Part shown: positions 38,282 through 47,850 of the stretch, one piece after another
Numbering within the stretch: the stretch's first letter is position 1
Layout of the letters: each line of letters begins with the position of its first letter
Source: Sthenelais limicola
Lineage: Eukaryota; Annelida; Polychaeta; Phyllodocida; Sigalionidae
Length of the DNA: 64,000 nt
Direction of reading: 5' to 3'
NCBI GenBank assembly: GCA_942159475.1
Contig: OW804095.1
Span: 69,158,773-69,222,772, forward strand
Notes under the pieces: model-generated
What the model was told of the DNA's origin: nothing
The model's input: only the letters and a program-made list of their open reading frames with translations
Databases searched by the model: none
Made by a program: the position numbers and the translations under genes

Positions 38282-38470
38282 ATGCCAGGTCGGGAACTAC
38301 ACCTGGCTATCGACGATGACATTGTCATCGTCGAAACCAGGGATGTTTGGAGCCTGAGTGATTTATCTCAGCTCCTTGCCTATGGCCTGGCTTTGAAGGC
38401 CGCTCGGTGGTTGTATGGGCGGGCGTATGCCCTTCTCTCCAGGGCATACCGCTGTTGGGCCAACGAGTAG
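38282..38470 (+). CDS. candidate antisense gene inside the retroelement (62 aa)
   Basis: It opens with ATG in good context (AACCATGCC), is clearly more GC-rich than its surroundings and is followed by an AT-rich tail. The acidic N-terminal part (IDDDIVIVE) is followed by an amphipathic, Tyr/Ala/Leu-rich helix (LAYGLALKAARWLYGRAYAL). It runs opposite to gag-pol-env, in the gap between accessory ORFs b and c. Antisense genes are known in some complex retroviruses; whether this is one is inference. Nothing like it is recognised. Confidence 0.4.
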   Translation: MPGRELHLAIDDDIVIVETRDVWSLSDLSQLLAYGLALKAARWLYGRAYALLSRAYRCWANE

Positions 38471-38861
38471 CACATATTTAGTATATTTTAGTCGATCCTA
38501 GTTTTAGTAGTTACATAGTTTGTTTTTATTTTTTCTTATTCTTTTATAATAACCCATATTATTCATCATATATTATTATACTCAAGAAACACCCATATCC
38601 TACTCTATCCTACTCTCTTTTTCCCTACCTCCCATTGCATTCCCTCAGCATCTGCACCATAACCAACCTTGCCTATACCTTGCACTGGTAAGTCGCCTTA
38701 TTTACCTATTTATTTCATTCTGATTTATTTTTCCCTGCTTATAAACCTGTCCTTGTCTTAGAAATTGCTCATCATATACCTCCACTGGAAATGACTGTCC
38801 ACTGTAACATCTCAAAGACCCCGTATCTCTAGTTATACATAACATGATCGAGTCAGATATA

Positions 38862-39317
38862 TTACCTACCCTCAGACACCGGAATCCACTCTTCCAATGT
38901 TTTCTCAATCCAGCTCCATCGTTCACACGCCAGTTTTTCCAAGTCACTAACTGTCATCCCAGTATTACATGCCAACAACTTAATTATAATATCTCTAGGG
39001 TAGTTGCAAGACTCTATTTTTAACATCGTCCCGACGAAATAACTTTTTAGCATTGACAGGTATATATACTGCTGCTTTCGTGATCGATCCTTCCAGCTCA
39101 TGTGATTGACGGCTATTCTCTCCCTCCTATTTGGCATTTCTCTAATCAAGAAACGAGAGGCTCCCCACCAGATATCTTTTAAATGTGTTTCCATTTCAAT
39201 TCGCCTCCTAGCGTTAGCCCCTCTAAATCTCAGGTGTGGTTTCTGCATGTACAGACGTGCCAATCGAATTACCTGCATCACTTCTGCTCTCTCTCCCCTC
39301 GTTATAGGTCTAGACAT
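38862..39317 (-). CDS. accessory ORF b (paralogous family, function unknown)
   Basis: 151 codons, basic. Block 1: RLYMQKPHLRFRGANARRR with a conserved Glu 3 residues later. Block 2: QQYIYLSMLKSYFVGTML. Block 3: KLLACNTGMTVSDLEKL. It ends with GAGG|GTAGGT, a donor that overlaps the stop (exon end 38870). Only 82 nt separate it from ORF a. No known family recognised. Confidence 0.6.
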   Translation of the reverse strand: MSRPITRGERAEVMQVIRLARLYMQKPHLRFRGANARRRIEMETHLKDIWWGASRFLIREMPNRRERIAVNHMSWKDRSRKQQYIYLSMLKSYFVGTMLKIESCNYPRDIIIKLLACNTGMTVSDLEKLACERWSWIEKTLEEWIPVSEGR

Positions 39318-39398
39318 TTTCCTCGATAGTCAGTATTCAATGCTCACAGGCCTATTAAGCTGTACACTGTGTCCCCACCCAATTCCAAAAATACCTTC

Positions 39399-40034
39399 TC
39401 ACTGCCTATAAGTGAATACACTTACCTTGACTCTCGCCCATGCGTTTGGACACAGCTCCTTAATGTTAAGCAGGTCCACCTTTTCCGTAAAAACTGCGTG
39501 AATTTTATCTGCTGGGATGAAGGTTAGGCCACTTATATATTGATAAAGAATCGCTCTATCACATCGTTCGTATGCCACTCGTTTCTGCTCCGCTTCTAAC
39601 GATAAAATATTGCATATTACCCGACGTATTAATACGTGGGCAATATATTTATGCTGCTGGTATTTTGTTCTTGCCAACGGGAACACATCTGTGATGCTTT
39701 TCACCTCGTTGGATGGCAATCTCAGATCCGCATACATGTGCCACAGGTACCATTCGTTTGTCAACCTTCTTTCGGGACATCCTCCGTACCTGTGAGCCGG
39801 ATTTATGGTAAATAGTCTTATCAGTCTTATAATTAAACGTTCTATGTCGTACATATCCTGTACCCCTAATGCTGCACCATGCAACTTATTCATCTTTTTG
39901 ACATCAACGGCGATGAGCGCTCCTTCCTCTCCACTCAGTGCCACTGGGCAGCCCTTCTCCCATCTTATTTTTAATTGCTCAACCCATACCTTCTTCCGGG
40001 GCAGCTGACACCCTGGCACTACCCCATAATTCAT
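39399..40034 (-). CDS. accessory ORF a (paralogous family, function unknown)
   Basis: 211 codons from the first ATG, with about 60 residues ahead of the shared region. Block 1: LIRLFTINPAHRYGGCPERR then LTNEWYLWHMY. Block 2: YIAHVLIRRVICNIL. Block 3: LYQYISGLTFIPADKIHAV. A perfect donor, AAG|GTAAGT, lies in the frame (exon end 39426), 8 codons before the stop. No known family recognised. Confidence 0.65.
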   Translation of the reverse strand: MNYGVVPGCQLPRKKVWVEQLKIRWEKGCPVALSGEEGALIAVDVKKMNKLHGAALGVQDMYDIERLIIRLIRLFTINPAHRYGGCPERRLTNEWYLWHMYADLRLPSNEVKSITDVFPLARTKYQQHKYIAHVLIRRVICNILSLEAEQKRVAYERCDRAILYQYISGLTFIPADKIHAVFTEKVDLLNIKELCPNAWARVKVSVFTYRQ

Positions 40035-40867
40035 CTCCAAGCTTGACTTATTGGAGCAGCTTATTTTGCTGTTACCATTTGTCTCTCATATCTTACACAC
40101 CCTGCCTTATGCGTATTCTGGCCATACCCTTTCAACTTCTTGAAACACCATTTCTCCAGTTTTAAGTATCTGCAACGCCCGGGGCTTCTCATTGTAACCG
40201 AGCATCGTTGCCATCAGAATGTCACCCATAATCTGTCGACAAGCGACTTTATTCTACCTTATTTCACTCGCATATCCCTTCTTCTCTCTCTATCCATTGT
40301 ATAAGCCATTTATTTATTCAATGAGAACTTTTAGAGACAATTAACTTTGCTTACCTTTTTTCTCGGATAAGCAAAGCTTCCTTAGTCGTTCATATGATAT
40401 TAATTCTTTAGGAAATTACCATGGCATATATGAGGATATCCTCCCATGCCAGACTATAGTCACGGCATTAGTTTCTCTCCCTCCTTACATCTGAACCCGC
40501 ACAGGAGCTGTTTAGCTAGTTTTTTGTTTTCTTTTTTTGTGTCCTTTTTTCCTACCCTCAATTCCAACCCAACCTCCTTTTTTATTCACCCGTGATTAAA
40601 CCCCATTTTGTTGAGATAACTCCCCACACCAAGCGCGGCTCACTCCCATTCACTCCTCCGTATTACTTTCACTCCTCCGTATTACAAACCACTGTCGCTG
40701 CCTTGCAGCTCTCGCCTCGTGGTTACAACCTTATAACCACCACAGCTGTTCGAGAATGTAAACACCGCGTCTGCACGAGCTCCCATGCCTGTTATATATT
40801 GTTGATGCGCCCTTGCCAAGGTACTACGTACTACACTCATTCCATCTATTCTATTGATCTGGAAAAT
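40035..40867 (-). other. spacer between pol and the accessory ORFs
   Basis: No supported ORF. Likely carries the splice acceptor for ORF a; an acceptor-like AATGGTAACAG is visible near 40073 on the - strand. Confidence 0.45.
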
Positions 40868-43800
40868 TTACTGTGTATCCCTTATCTCATAGTTATCCCT
40901 CTCCCCCTCCTCTTCAGGCCAATTATGGCCTATTTCTTTTGTGCAGGTAATGTCTTGCCACCCCTTCTCATCTAGCGGGCCTTCTTCTTCATATTCGTGC
41001 AAAGGTAGTAAATCTGGTGACAGCAGTCTCTCCATAAAGTGACTGGATTTGGATATACTGACCGGTTTCAAATGAGACACATGCACTGGTTTAGGCAGTG
41101 TTGCTCCAGTATCCATCCTCCTTAGTTTGGCTGTGCACCCTGTGGGTCTTGCACAGATGACAAAGGGGCCACAGAAATTCTTTTGCAACTTATATGCAGT
41201 TCCAGGTTGCAGGAGGCGATTCACCTTCATATATACCAACGATCCTGACCTTAACCTGTGTGCATTCGCCTGCCTATCATAATATTCTTTCATTTTCGCC
41301 TGTGACGTTAGTAATGCCTCCCGAGCCAGGTCCCCATAGATCTCTTGTTTCTCGACGATCTTACCCAGCTGCTCCAGAAGGGGCCTCATTTCTCCCTCGT
41401 ATTCCTTTAAAACATTTTCGTGAGGAAGTCGTGGGAATCTACCATACATTAGCAGGTAAGCTGGGTAGTTTGTCGCGCTTGAATCCGACGCATTCATTGC
41501 AAATACAATCGGGGCCACAAATTGACACCAATTTTTCTGATCTTTATTTACGTATGCTCTCAGGGCTGTCTTAAGGCTGCGATTAAATTTCTCGATCTGA
41601 CCTTGTGTCTGAGGATAGTAGCTCGATCCCAGGACCTGCCTAATCCCCATTACTGTGCAGAAATTTCTGAACAATTTGCTAGTAAATGAAGAACCGTTAT
41701 CGCTGAAAAGAGTGCATGGCACGCCCAAGACAGACACTACGTGCTCAAAGAATTCAGGTATCAAAGTTTCAGATTTTATGTCTTTTGTTGGCCAAGCTAC
41801 ACAGAACCTTGTGGCTACATCACAGACCGTGTGCACATATTTATAGCCTCTGCTCGATTCAGGCAGTGGACCTATGGTATCAATCTCGATAGCGTCCCAT
41901 GGTACCTGCGACAGCTCCTTAACGGTCATAGGCACCTTGATAGGATTAGGATTTGGTTTTACCTCCAGACATTTCTGACAAGACCCGATATACTCACCTA
42001 TGTCCCTAGCCATTGATGGCCAGTAGTACCGCGGTGAAGCAATGCTAAGCATCTTCTTTATACCCAAATGCGCGCCCAGACCGACGTCATGTATTTGATT
42101 TAATAACTTTTCCACCATAGACTGTGGGACCACTAATTGCGCTCTTTCTTCTATCTGTGCTTTTCTCGTCCTTGGTGGTACCCTGTATAGGATGCCGCCT
42201 GATAGCAAGAAGCAATCGTGTTGTAGCAAAATTCCCCTTGCTCTAGTGTTATCCTTAGGGAGCTTTTCTCTCTCAATGTAATTTGTCATATCGCTGCAAA
42301 ACTCGTCAGTTATTTGTTCCTTCTCGAACACTTCTCTCGTACCCAAAGTCCCATACTCAGTGATGAGCCTTTCATAGAACGCCGTGTCGGTGATTTGCAC
42401 TTCTCTAACCCTTACTCCCTTCCGTCTTCTCTCTCTTTGATACTTACCAACCAATGACGGGACTCCCAAAGTCTTCCTCCGTCTTGACACTCCTCTGTGG
42501 ATTAGGTCTGTCCCCTCTGATGTCTCTTCCTCAGCTACTGTCTGCTCCTCCCGTGCTGGTGTGTCATGGTTGTCAGTGTCAGACTGACTATCCCCTTCTT
42601 CCGAGTCTTCCTCACCTAATTTCCTTGCTTTGTCTCTTTCCTCGATCCATAGCGCCATTCTTTTCGTTACACGTGGGTTTTTTCTAGTAACCATCATTAT
42701 TTGCTCTCCTGGCGTGCCCAGGCGTGCCACTACCGTGCCATCGACTCTTGGGAAGTCCCTACTATCATCCTCGATTGGTGCTGTGTCTTGCTCCGGTTCT
42801 GGTGCACTTACCTGGATAATAGGCGTGTCATCCTTCTCATCTCGCCTCTTATTCCTGAGACGTCCATTTTTTAGGATTGACGGTCTCCTATACTTTCTGA
42901 TGGGCGATGCTTCCAGTACCTCCTCCTTATCAAAGAATCGGATGTGATTCACCGCCTTGAATCTTACCTGCTTCTGCTGAGGTCCCTGCTCTTCTTTTGC
43001 TGTAATGCCATCCCCAAAATATGGCATTCTCGATAAAATATCGGCTGTGATGTTGCATCTCCCTTTGATGTGCCGCAAGGTGAAATCAAAATTACTGAAC
43101 CAGTCGATCCAACGAGCCATTCTCCCTGTAAGATCCTGTTTAGCGTTTAAGGCTAATAATGCCGCATGATCAGTGTATACCTCAAAGTGACTGCCCAGAA
43201 CGTAATGCTTAAACTTTTCCAAGCCATACCGGACCGCCACCAGTTCCTTTTCTGTCGCCGAGAAATTTTGTTCAGCGGAAGACAGGCTTCTTCCTGCAAA
43301 CGCAACCGGCCTATGGAAGCAATTATCATGGAGCTGTGTCAACACGATGCCAATCCCAATTCGAGACGCATCACACCAGATAGTGAACCCTTTTGAATAA
43401 TCAGGGTATCTTAGAACGACATCTTCGCACATCGACCGCTTTACCGCCTTAAACGCTCTATCTGCCTCTGTATTCCACTGAAAACGCTCTCTTCTACCAA
43501 GCTTCTTTGTCAGCTGGTACAAGGGGACCATTTTATCTGCAAACCCTGGAATGAATGTCCTATAGTAATTTGCCAGACCGTTAAAGGCCCTCATTTCCCT
43601 GACAGTTTTTGGTATTGGATATGAACGAATTATACGAACCTTCTCTGGGTCCGGCTGCAACCCATCTTTCGTTACTACAAACCCCAGAAATTGCATTATT
43701 TCATACCCAAACGCACATTTTTCTGCCCTGAACTTAAGCTTCGCCACCTGGAATGCTTGCAATACCTCTTCCACGTGCTGCAGATGTTCCTCCCATGTTT

Positions 43801-44698
43801 GTGACGCTATAATTACATCATCCATGTAGGGTAGTGCATTTGGCACATATTTCAACACGCTCTCAATCACCGAATGAAACGCTTTTGGCGAAGTTTTAAG
43901 TCCCATAGGCATGACCTTGTACTGAAACACCCCTCTGGGCGTGACAAAACTAGTCTTGGGCTTGTCTTCTGGCCTTAGAGGCACTTGAAAAAACCCTGAA
44001 TGGCAATCCAACTTTGAGAAAAATCTTCCCCCCAGTCCCCCGACGTTTTCCAACGTCTCGTCTGCTGAAGGGAAGACCCTACATTCGTTCTTTATACATT
44101 TATTAATTTTTCTGTAATCTATGACAATTCTATATTTTTTGTCCTGTCTTGCAGCTGCTTTCCCTTTCTCCACCAGGAAGCATGGCGCAGCAAATTCAGA
44201 CTCGCCATTTGTTCGTTCAATAATGCCCAAACGCATCTGCTCCTCCAGCATTGTTTCCAATACCCTTGTCATATGAGGGTTTGTACGGTATGGACTTCGA
44301 ATAGGGGCCACGTAATCTTCTTTCAATTCTATTTTATGTGCGAAAATGTCAGTTGTCGAGATCGGCGAATCTTTTGTGGCGAAGACCGCGCGGTAACGCT
44401 GTAGCAAACTCGCCATACTTAGTTTCTGTTCCGCCGTCAGTTTCTCGCCTAGGGTGTAATCAACCCTAGTTTCACTGCATTTTGTGCTACCTACCTCCTC
44501 GATTGGCCGTCCCGACTGACCGGGAACCCCAGCTTTTACATAGTCATCTTCATTGACCACTGAAAATGCTGCCAAAACAGAACCCTTTCCCAATTTTATT
44601 GGCGTGTTCGCAGCGTTAAATAAGGTAACCGGTATATTGTTCCCCCCCGCTGTGGCCTCACGAGGGCTCTCTTGACCGCAAATGGGACCTGCACACAT
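40868..44698 (-). CDS. pol: pol: reverse transcriptase, RNase H and integrase
   Basis: 1,276 open codons, reached by a frameshift from pro. RT about residues 125-345, with IVIDYRKIN and catalytic YMDD (291-294). RNase H about 435-560, with WCDAS, TEKEL and YTDH. A 200-residue acidic, low-complexity linker (565-770). Integrase: HHCC finger (H870, H877, C907, C910), catalytic D940, D1000 and E1036 in the usual D,D-35-E spacing, and a GPF module near 1177. The order is that of Ty3/gypsy and retroviruses. YMDD in place of the more common gypsy YLDD/YVDD is notable. The frame has no internal stop. Confidence 0.93.
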   Translation of the reverse strand: MCAGPICGQESPREATAGGNNIPVTLFNAANTPIKLGKGSVLAAFSVVNEDDYVKAGVPGQSGRPIEEVGSTKCSETRVDYTLGEKLTAEQKLSMASLLQRYRAVFATKDSPISTTDIFAHKIELKEDYVAPIRSPYRTNPHMTRVLETMLEEQMRLGIIERTNGESEFAAPCFLVEKGKAAARQDKKYRIVIDYRKINKCIKNECRVFPSADETLENVGGLGGRFFSKLDCHSGFFQVPLRPEDKPKTSFVTPRGVFQYKVMPMGLKTSPKAFHSVIESVLKYVPNALPYMDDVIIASQTWEEHLQHVEEVLQAFQVAKLKFRAEKCAFGYEIMQFLGFVVTKDGLQPDPEKVRIIRSYPIPKTVREMRAFNGLANYYRTFIPGFADKMVPLYQLTKKLGRRERFQWNTEADRAFKAVKRSMCEDVVLRYPDYSKGFTIWCDASRIGIGIVLTQLHDNCFHRPVAFAGRSLSSAEQNFSATEKELVAVRYGLEKFKHYVLGSHFEVYTDHAALLALNAKQDLTGRMARWIDWFSNFDFTLRHIKGRCNITADILSRMPYFGDGITAKEEQGPQQKQVRFKAVNHIRFFDKEEVLEASPIRKYRRPSILKNGRLRNKRRDEKDDTPIIQVSAPEPEQDTAPIEDDSRDFPRVDGTVVARLGTPGEQIMMVTRKNPRVTKRMALWIEERDKARKLGEEDSEEGDSQSDTDNHDTPAREEQTVAEEETSEGTDLIHRGVSRRRKTLGVPSLVGKYQRERRRKGVRVREVQITDTAFYERLITEYGTLGTREVFEKEQITDEFCSDMTNYIEREKLPKDNTRARGILLQHDCFLLSGGILYRVPPRTRKAQIEERAQLVVPQSMVEKLLNQIHDVGLGAHLGIKKMLSIASPRYYWPSMARDIGEYIGSCQKCLEVKPNPNPIKVPMTVKELSQVPWDAIEIDTIGPLPESSRGYKYVHTVCDVATRFCVAWPTKDIKSETLIPEFFEHVVSVLGVPCTLFSDNGSSFTSKLFRNFCTVMGIRQVLGSSYYPQTQGQIEKFNRSLKTALRAYVNKDQKNWCQFVAPIVFAMNASDSSATNYPAYLLMYGRFPRLPHENVLKEYEGEMRPLLEQLGKIVEKQEIYGDLAREALLTSQAKMKEYYDRQANAHRLRSGSLVYMKVNRLLQPGTAYKLQKNFCGPFVICARPTGCTAKLRRMDTGATLPKPVHVSHLKPVSISKSSHFMERLLSPDLLPLHEYEEEGPLDEKGWQDITCTKEIGHNWPEEEGERDNYEIRDTQ

Positions 44699-45576
44699 CT
44701 TTTCAAATTGTCAACTACTCCTACTGCATGATTTAAATTTTGATGCGCCGAAACCACTGCCATGCAAGTAAATTCTGATTTTGGAGGTATTAATTTAGGC
44801 TTAGTTATTCTAACGGTGTAATGGTCAGGGTCTTGGATTTGGAAGTCAATCTTGGCCTTTCTTGCTTTCAAGAAATCGACTCCTATTATACACTGAAGGG
44901 ATAAACCCTTCACAACATAAAACCATGCGTTAGTGTGAGCTTTTCCAATGTTAATAGACAACAACACCCTTTCATTCGACTTGTGGCGCCCCCCGTCGGC
45001 TGTGTAAATAACCAGATATGTCTGTACACGGCGAAGCAGCGCCCCTTTTTCCTGCACTACTTGGTTTAACGTATCAGTCGAAATACAACTGATACTAGCT
45101 CCCGTGTCCACCAGGCAGCTAATTTTTGCTGAGCCAACTGTGCAAATTGTTCTGCAGTTTTCCAGTTGGACTGTCACTTTACCCGCGTCACTGTCCTGTA
45201 ACACCAGGCGCGAGGAACGATCATCGCCCTCCTTACCATCAATTCTACTGTTTTGTGTCACCTCTTTATGTTTACTTAAGGACATCAACCCATTGTCCTT
45301 TTTCTTTTGAAGTTTCAATTCCTGTGCCGCTCTATCATTTTCACGCTGTTCTTTTTTTTTCTCCTGTAATTTCCATCTTCTCCTTTTCTGGTTCCACCTC
45401 TTTCTCATTGCTTTTTTCACCTCCTTTTCCCGAAAGGCCATCTCCTGCACCTCCTGAGTTCCTTTCTCCTGACTCATACTTATGTCACTATCATCTATTG
45501 AAACTGAACTTCCGCTTTCATCCTCTCCATCCTCTTCAGATTGATCCTCCCTTTCTGCCGGTATGGCTGGCAACAT
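44596..45576 (-). CDS. pro: pro: retropepsin-type aspartic protease
   Basis: 326 codons. The first 100 residues are acidic and then strongly basic (KKAMRKRWNQKRRRWKLQEK). The protease follows with LVDTGASIS (catalytic Asp157) and the IIGVDFL flap-side motif near 230. The frame is -1 relative to gag and overlaps pol by 103 nt. It probably makes a Gag-Pro and Gag-Pro-Pol series. A candidate gag-pro slip site, GAAAAAC, lies just before the gag stop; reinitiation at the ATG 15 nt after the gag stop is an alternative. Confidence 0.85.
   Translation of the reverse strand: MLPAIPAEREDQSEEDGEDESGSSVSIDDSDISMSQEKGTQEVQEMAFREKEVKKAMRKRWNQKRRRWKLQEKKKEQRENDRAAQELKLQKKKDNGLMSLSKHKEVTQNSRIDGKEGDDRSSRLVLQDSDAGKVTVQLENCRTICTVGSAKISCLVDTGASISCISTDTLNQVVQEKGALLRRVQTYLVIYTADGGRHKSNERVLLSINIGKAHTNAWFYVVKGLSLQCIIGVDFLKARKAKIDFQIQDPDHYTVRITKPKLIPPKSEFTCMAVVSAHQNLNHAVGVVDNLKRCVQVPFAVKRALVRPQRGGTIYRLPYLTLRTRQ
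44642..44649 (-). promoter_or_regulatory. -1 frameshift site between pro and pol
   Basis: The - strand reads GCGGGGGGGAAC inside the 103-nt overlap of the two frames. In the pro frame GGG GGA can slip to GGG GGG, a standard X XXY YYZ heptamer. The pol frame is -1 relative to pro, as required. Confidence 0.65.
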
Positions 45577-45590
45577 TCCAACCGGCTTAT

Positions 45591-47780
45591 CTACTGAAAA
45601 TTCTGCCGATACACTCCGTTTTTCACCACCCCAGTTGTTTTTGGTGACTGAATGCTTGGCCTCTTATTCTTATCTCTCTCCTGGCGTCTCTCTCCTTCAC
45701 CTCTTCTAGGAGTCCATTCTCTCTCTTCTATTTGTAGGTTTCTAGCAGGACCTCGGTGTGATCTGACATCACTTGGAGTAACGTCATAACCCTTCATTGC
45801 CAGAGAAGCTATCATTGATTGCGTAGATCCCACTAGGTGAAGTCTCAGTGCTTTTTCATTTTGCTCGTCCGACAACTCATGTTTTCTGGCTGCTCTTCTA
45901 GCCTCTTCACAAGTGCGAGGAGCTTCTGTCAGGACTCTCTCTGCTAATCCATCCTTTAAACCTGCTATAAAAGCCTTCAGTTTTTCATCCTCGTGCAGTG
46001 ATGTCCTTGCCAGCAATACCAGCATGGCGTCTGCATATGTCTCCACACTCTCACCTGCCTCCTGTCGTCGACGGGAATAGTCATCTTTCACCTCACTATA
46101 CGGCATTTCCTGAAACTTGGTCAAGAACTTACTTTTGATATCTGAGTACGACAGTGTACCCCGTTTTCTGGCTGCAACTGATGCGACTTGTTGGTAATAT
46201 GCTTTAGCTGATCCCTCCAATCTACCACCCAGCCCCTGCAGCCAGTACATCTCAGGTATGCCCAAGGCACTTGCATAGTCCTCATACTCGGTCAGGAATT
46301 CAGACACATTTCTGGTTGCTGTTGAGTGCCGAAAATTTTCAGGCCCCCTAATGAAGTGTCTCATTGCTGCCCCTCCCCCTTCGTTAGACTTATCTGACCA
46401 TCTTCCTGTTTGTGCAGGGGTAAACGCTGGGAGCACATTAGGTAGCCTATACATCTCGGTTATATCCCCGGAATCTTCTGAGCAAATCGTACTACTAACA
46501 CCTATTTTCGTTGCTTGCTGGCTTGTTCTCTGGGGTGTCCGCAGTATGCTATTTCTAGGCTGCTCTACTCCTCCAACGTTCGTGAGATTTCTGACCATGT
46601 CTGTAAGGTTTTTCCTGTCTTGTTTGTAACGCACAGACGCATCTCTAAATAGGGCACTCTCCTTTTCATGTTCTATTTTCAGCTTATCCATCTCTTCTGC
46701 TAGCCAGTTTGCCCTTGCTTCCCTTATTTGGTTTTCCTTTTCCATTTCCTCACACCACTCTCTATTTCTGGCCTCTCTCACCTCCTCCATTTCTTGTCTT
46801 GCTATTTCTGCTCTCTCCCACTCCTCCCGATCGCTTTCTTCCTTCCTATTGGCTCTAGCTCTGGCCCGTCTTTCCTCCTCCAGCTCCCTTTTCAGCTCCT
46901 CCAACTCTTTGTTATGTTTTTCTTTTTCTTTCGTCATATATTCGTTTCTCTGTTGTTCTGTCTTTTCCATTTTCTGTTGTGCATTTTTCCAGTCATTCTG
47001 CAGCGTTACAATTATATCCCTATTTCCGTCTTCTGCAGTTTTCACCCTTCGTCGCGCGCCATCCTCCCATGCTAGTTTTAGTACGTTTATTCTAGCTTCG
47101 TGCCTATCTTCGGCATCTTTTAACATTTTTTCATTCGTTCGTTCCCAATCGTTTCTCATATCCTGGACTGTCCTCAGGGTATCTTCCTCCGCTGCTTTAA
47201 GAGCGGCTTGAGTTCTTTGCAACTCTTTGCTGACAATATCCACGCTTTGCCTGAGCAGCTCCTCTTTGGCCCCTTGCGGGCTTAAGTAGTCAAAGTCTGG
47301 ATTATAAGGGAGTGGCACTAATGGCTCTGTGTAATATGGCGGCTTACCAGCGTCCCACGTTACTTCAGGTATTAATGGCACACTAGGGTCATCACAAAAA
47401 TCTGCTGCGAATGGATTGTTTCTCTTGGGCCTAGCACCTCCCACTGCTGTACTCTCAGCGCTCAAGTTAGCGTAACTCGGTGGTCCCTGTACAGAAGAGT
47501 CCGGAGATGAATCTTCTGTACTCTCTCTTTCTGTCTTTACCTCCCTATTCACATGAACCCCCACACTAGGTCTTGCGGACGCCTTCATTCTTGCCAATCT
47601 TTTCTCCATTAATTTAGCAAGATTTTTTATTCCATCTTTGATTATGGACACCTTTTCCCTCTCCACTTTGCCGATTCGTTCTGTTGTTTCAGCAAAGTTC
47701 TTTGCACTTTGTGTAATTCGAGCATTGTTCTCCTGTATTTCCTTCACCAAGTCCGCCACTGAGGACCCCTGTTTCGACAT
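45591..47780 (-). CDS. gag: gag: capsid polyprotein with long coiled coil
   Basis: 729 codons. Residues about 190-420 are a highly charged coiled coil (for example KELEELKRELEEERRARARA). A retrotransposon capsid region follows at about 480-640 (WLQGLGGRLEGSAKAYYQQ; ESVETYADAMLVLLARTSL). The C terminus is Arg-rich (EREWTPRRGEGERRQERDK) and lacks a CCHC zinc knuckle, so RNA binding may rely on the basic tail. It is the first ORF after the 5' LTR. Confidence 0.88.
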   Translation of the reverse strand: MSKQGSSVADLVKEIQENNARITQSAKNFAETTERIGKVEREKVSIIKDGIKNLAKLMEKRLARMKASARPSVGVHVNREVKTERESTEDSSPDSSVQGPPSYANLSAESTAVGGARPKRNNPFAADFCDDPSVPLIPEVTWDAGKPPYYTEPLVPLPYNPDFDYLSPQGAKEELLRQSVDIVSKELQRTQAALKAAEEDTLRTVQDMRNDWERTNEKMLKDAEDRHEARINVLKLAWEDGARRRVKTAEDGNRDIIVTLQNDWKNAQQKMEKTEQQRNEYMTKEKEKHNKELEELKRELEEERRARARANRKEESDREEWERAEIARQEMEEVREARNREWCEEMEKENQIREARANWLAEEMDKLKIEHEKESALFRDASVRYKQDRKNLTDMVRNLTNVGGVEQPRNSILRTPQRTSQQATKIGVSSTICSEDSGDITEMYRLPNVLPAFTPAQTGRWSDKSNEGGGAAMRHFIRGPENFRHSTATRNVSEFLTEYEDYASALGIPEMYWLQGLGGRLEGSAKAYYQQVASVAARKRGTLSYSDIKSKFLTKFQEMPYSEVKDDYSRRRQEAGESVETYADAMLVLLARTSLHEDEKLKAFIAGLKDGLAERVLTEAPRTCEEARRAARKHELSDEQNEKALRLHLVGSTQSMIASLAMKGYDVTPSDVRSHRGPARNLQIEEREWTPRRGEGERRQERDKNKRPSIQSPKTTGVVKNGVYRQNFQ

Positions 47781-47828
47781 TTATCCAGCTTATCTTAATA
47801 CTCACCCCCCCCTCTGCACACTATCTCC

Positions 47829-47849
47829 AATCCCGTGGTTCTCCAACCA
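47829..47849 (-). other. primer-binding region
   Basis: Downstream of the 5' LTR the - strand reads CTGGTTGGAGAACCACGGGA, with TGG triplets 2 and 6 nt from the LTR end. The primer tRNA cannot be assigned by eye. Confidence 0.45.
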
Positions 47850-47850
47850 G

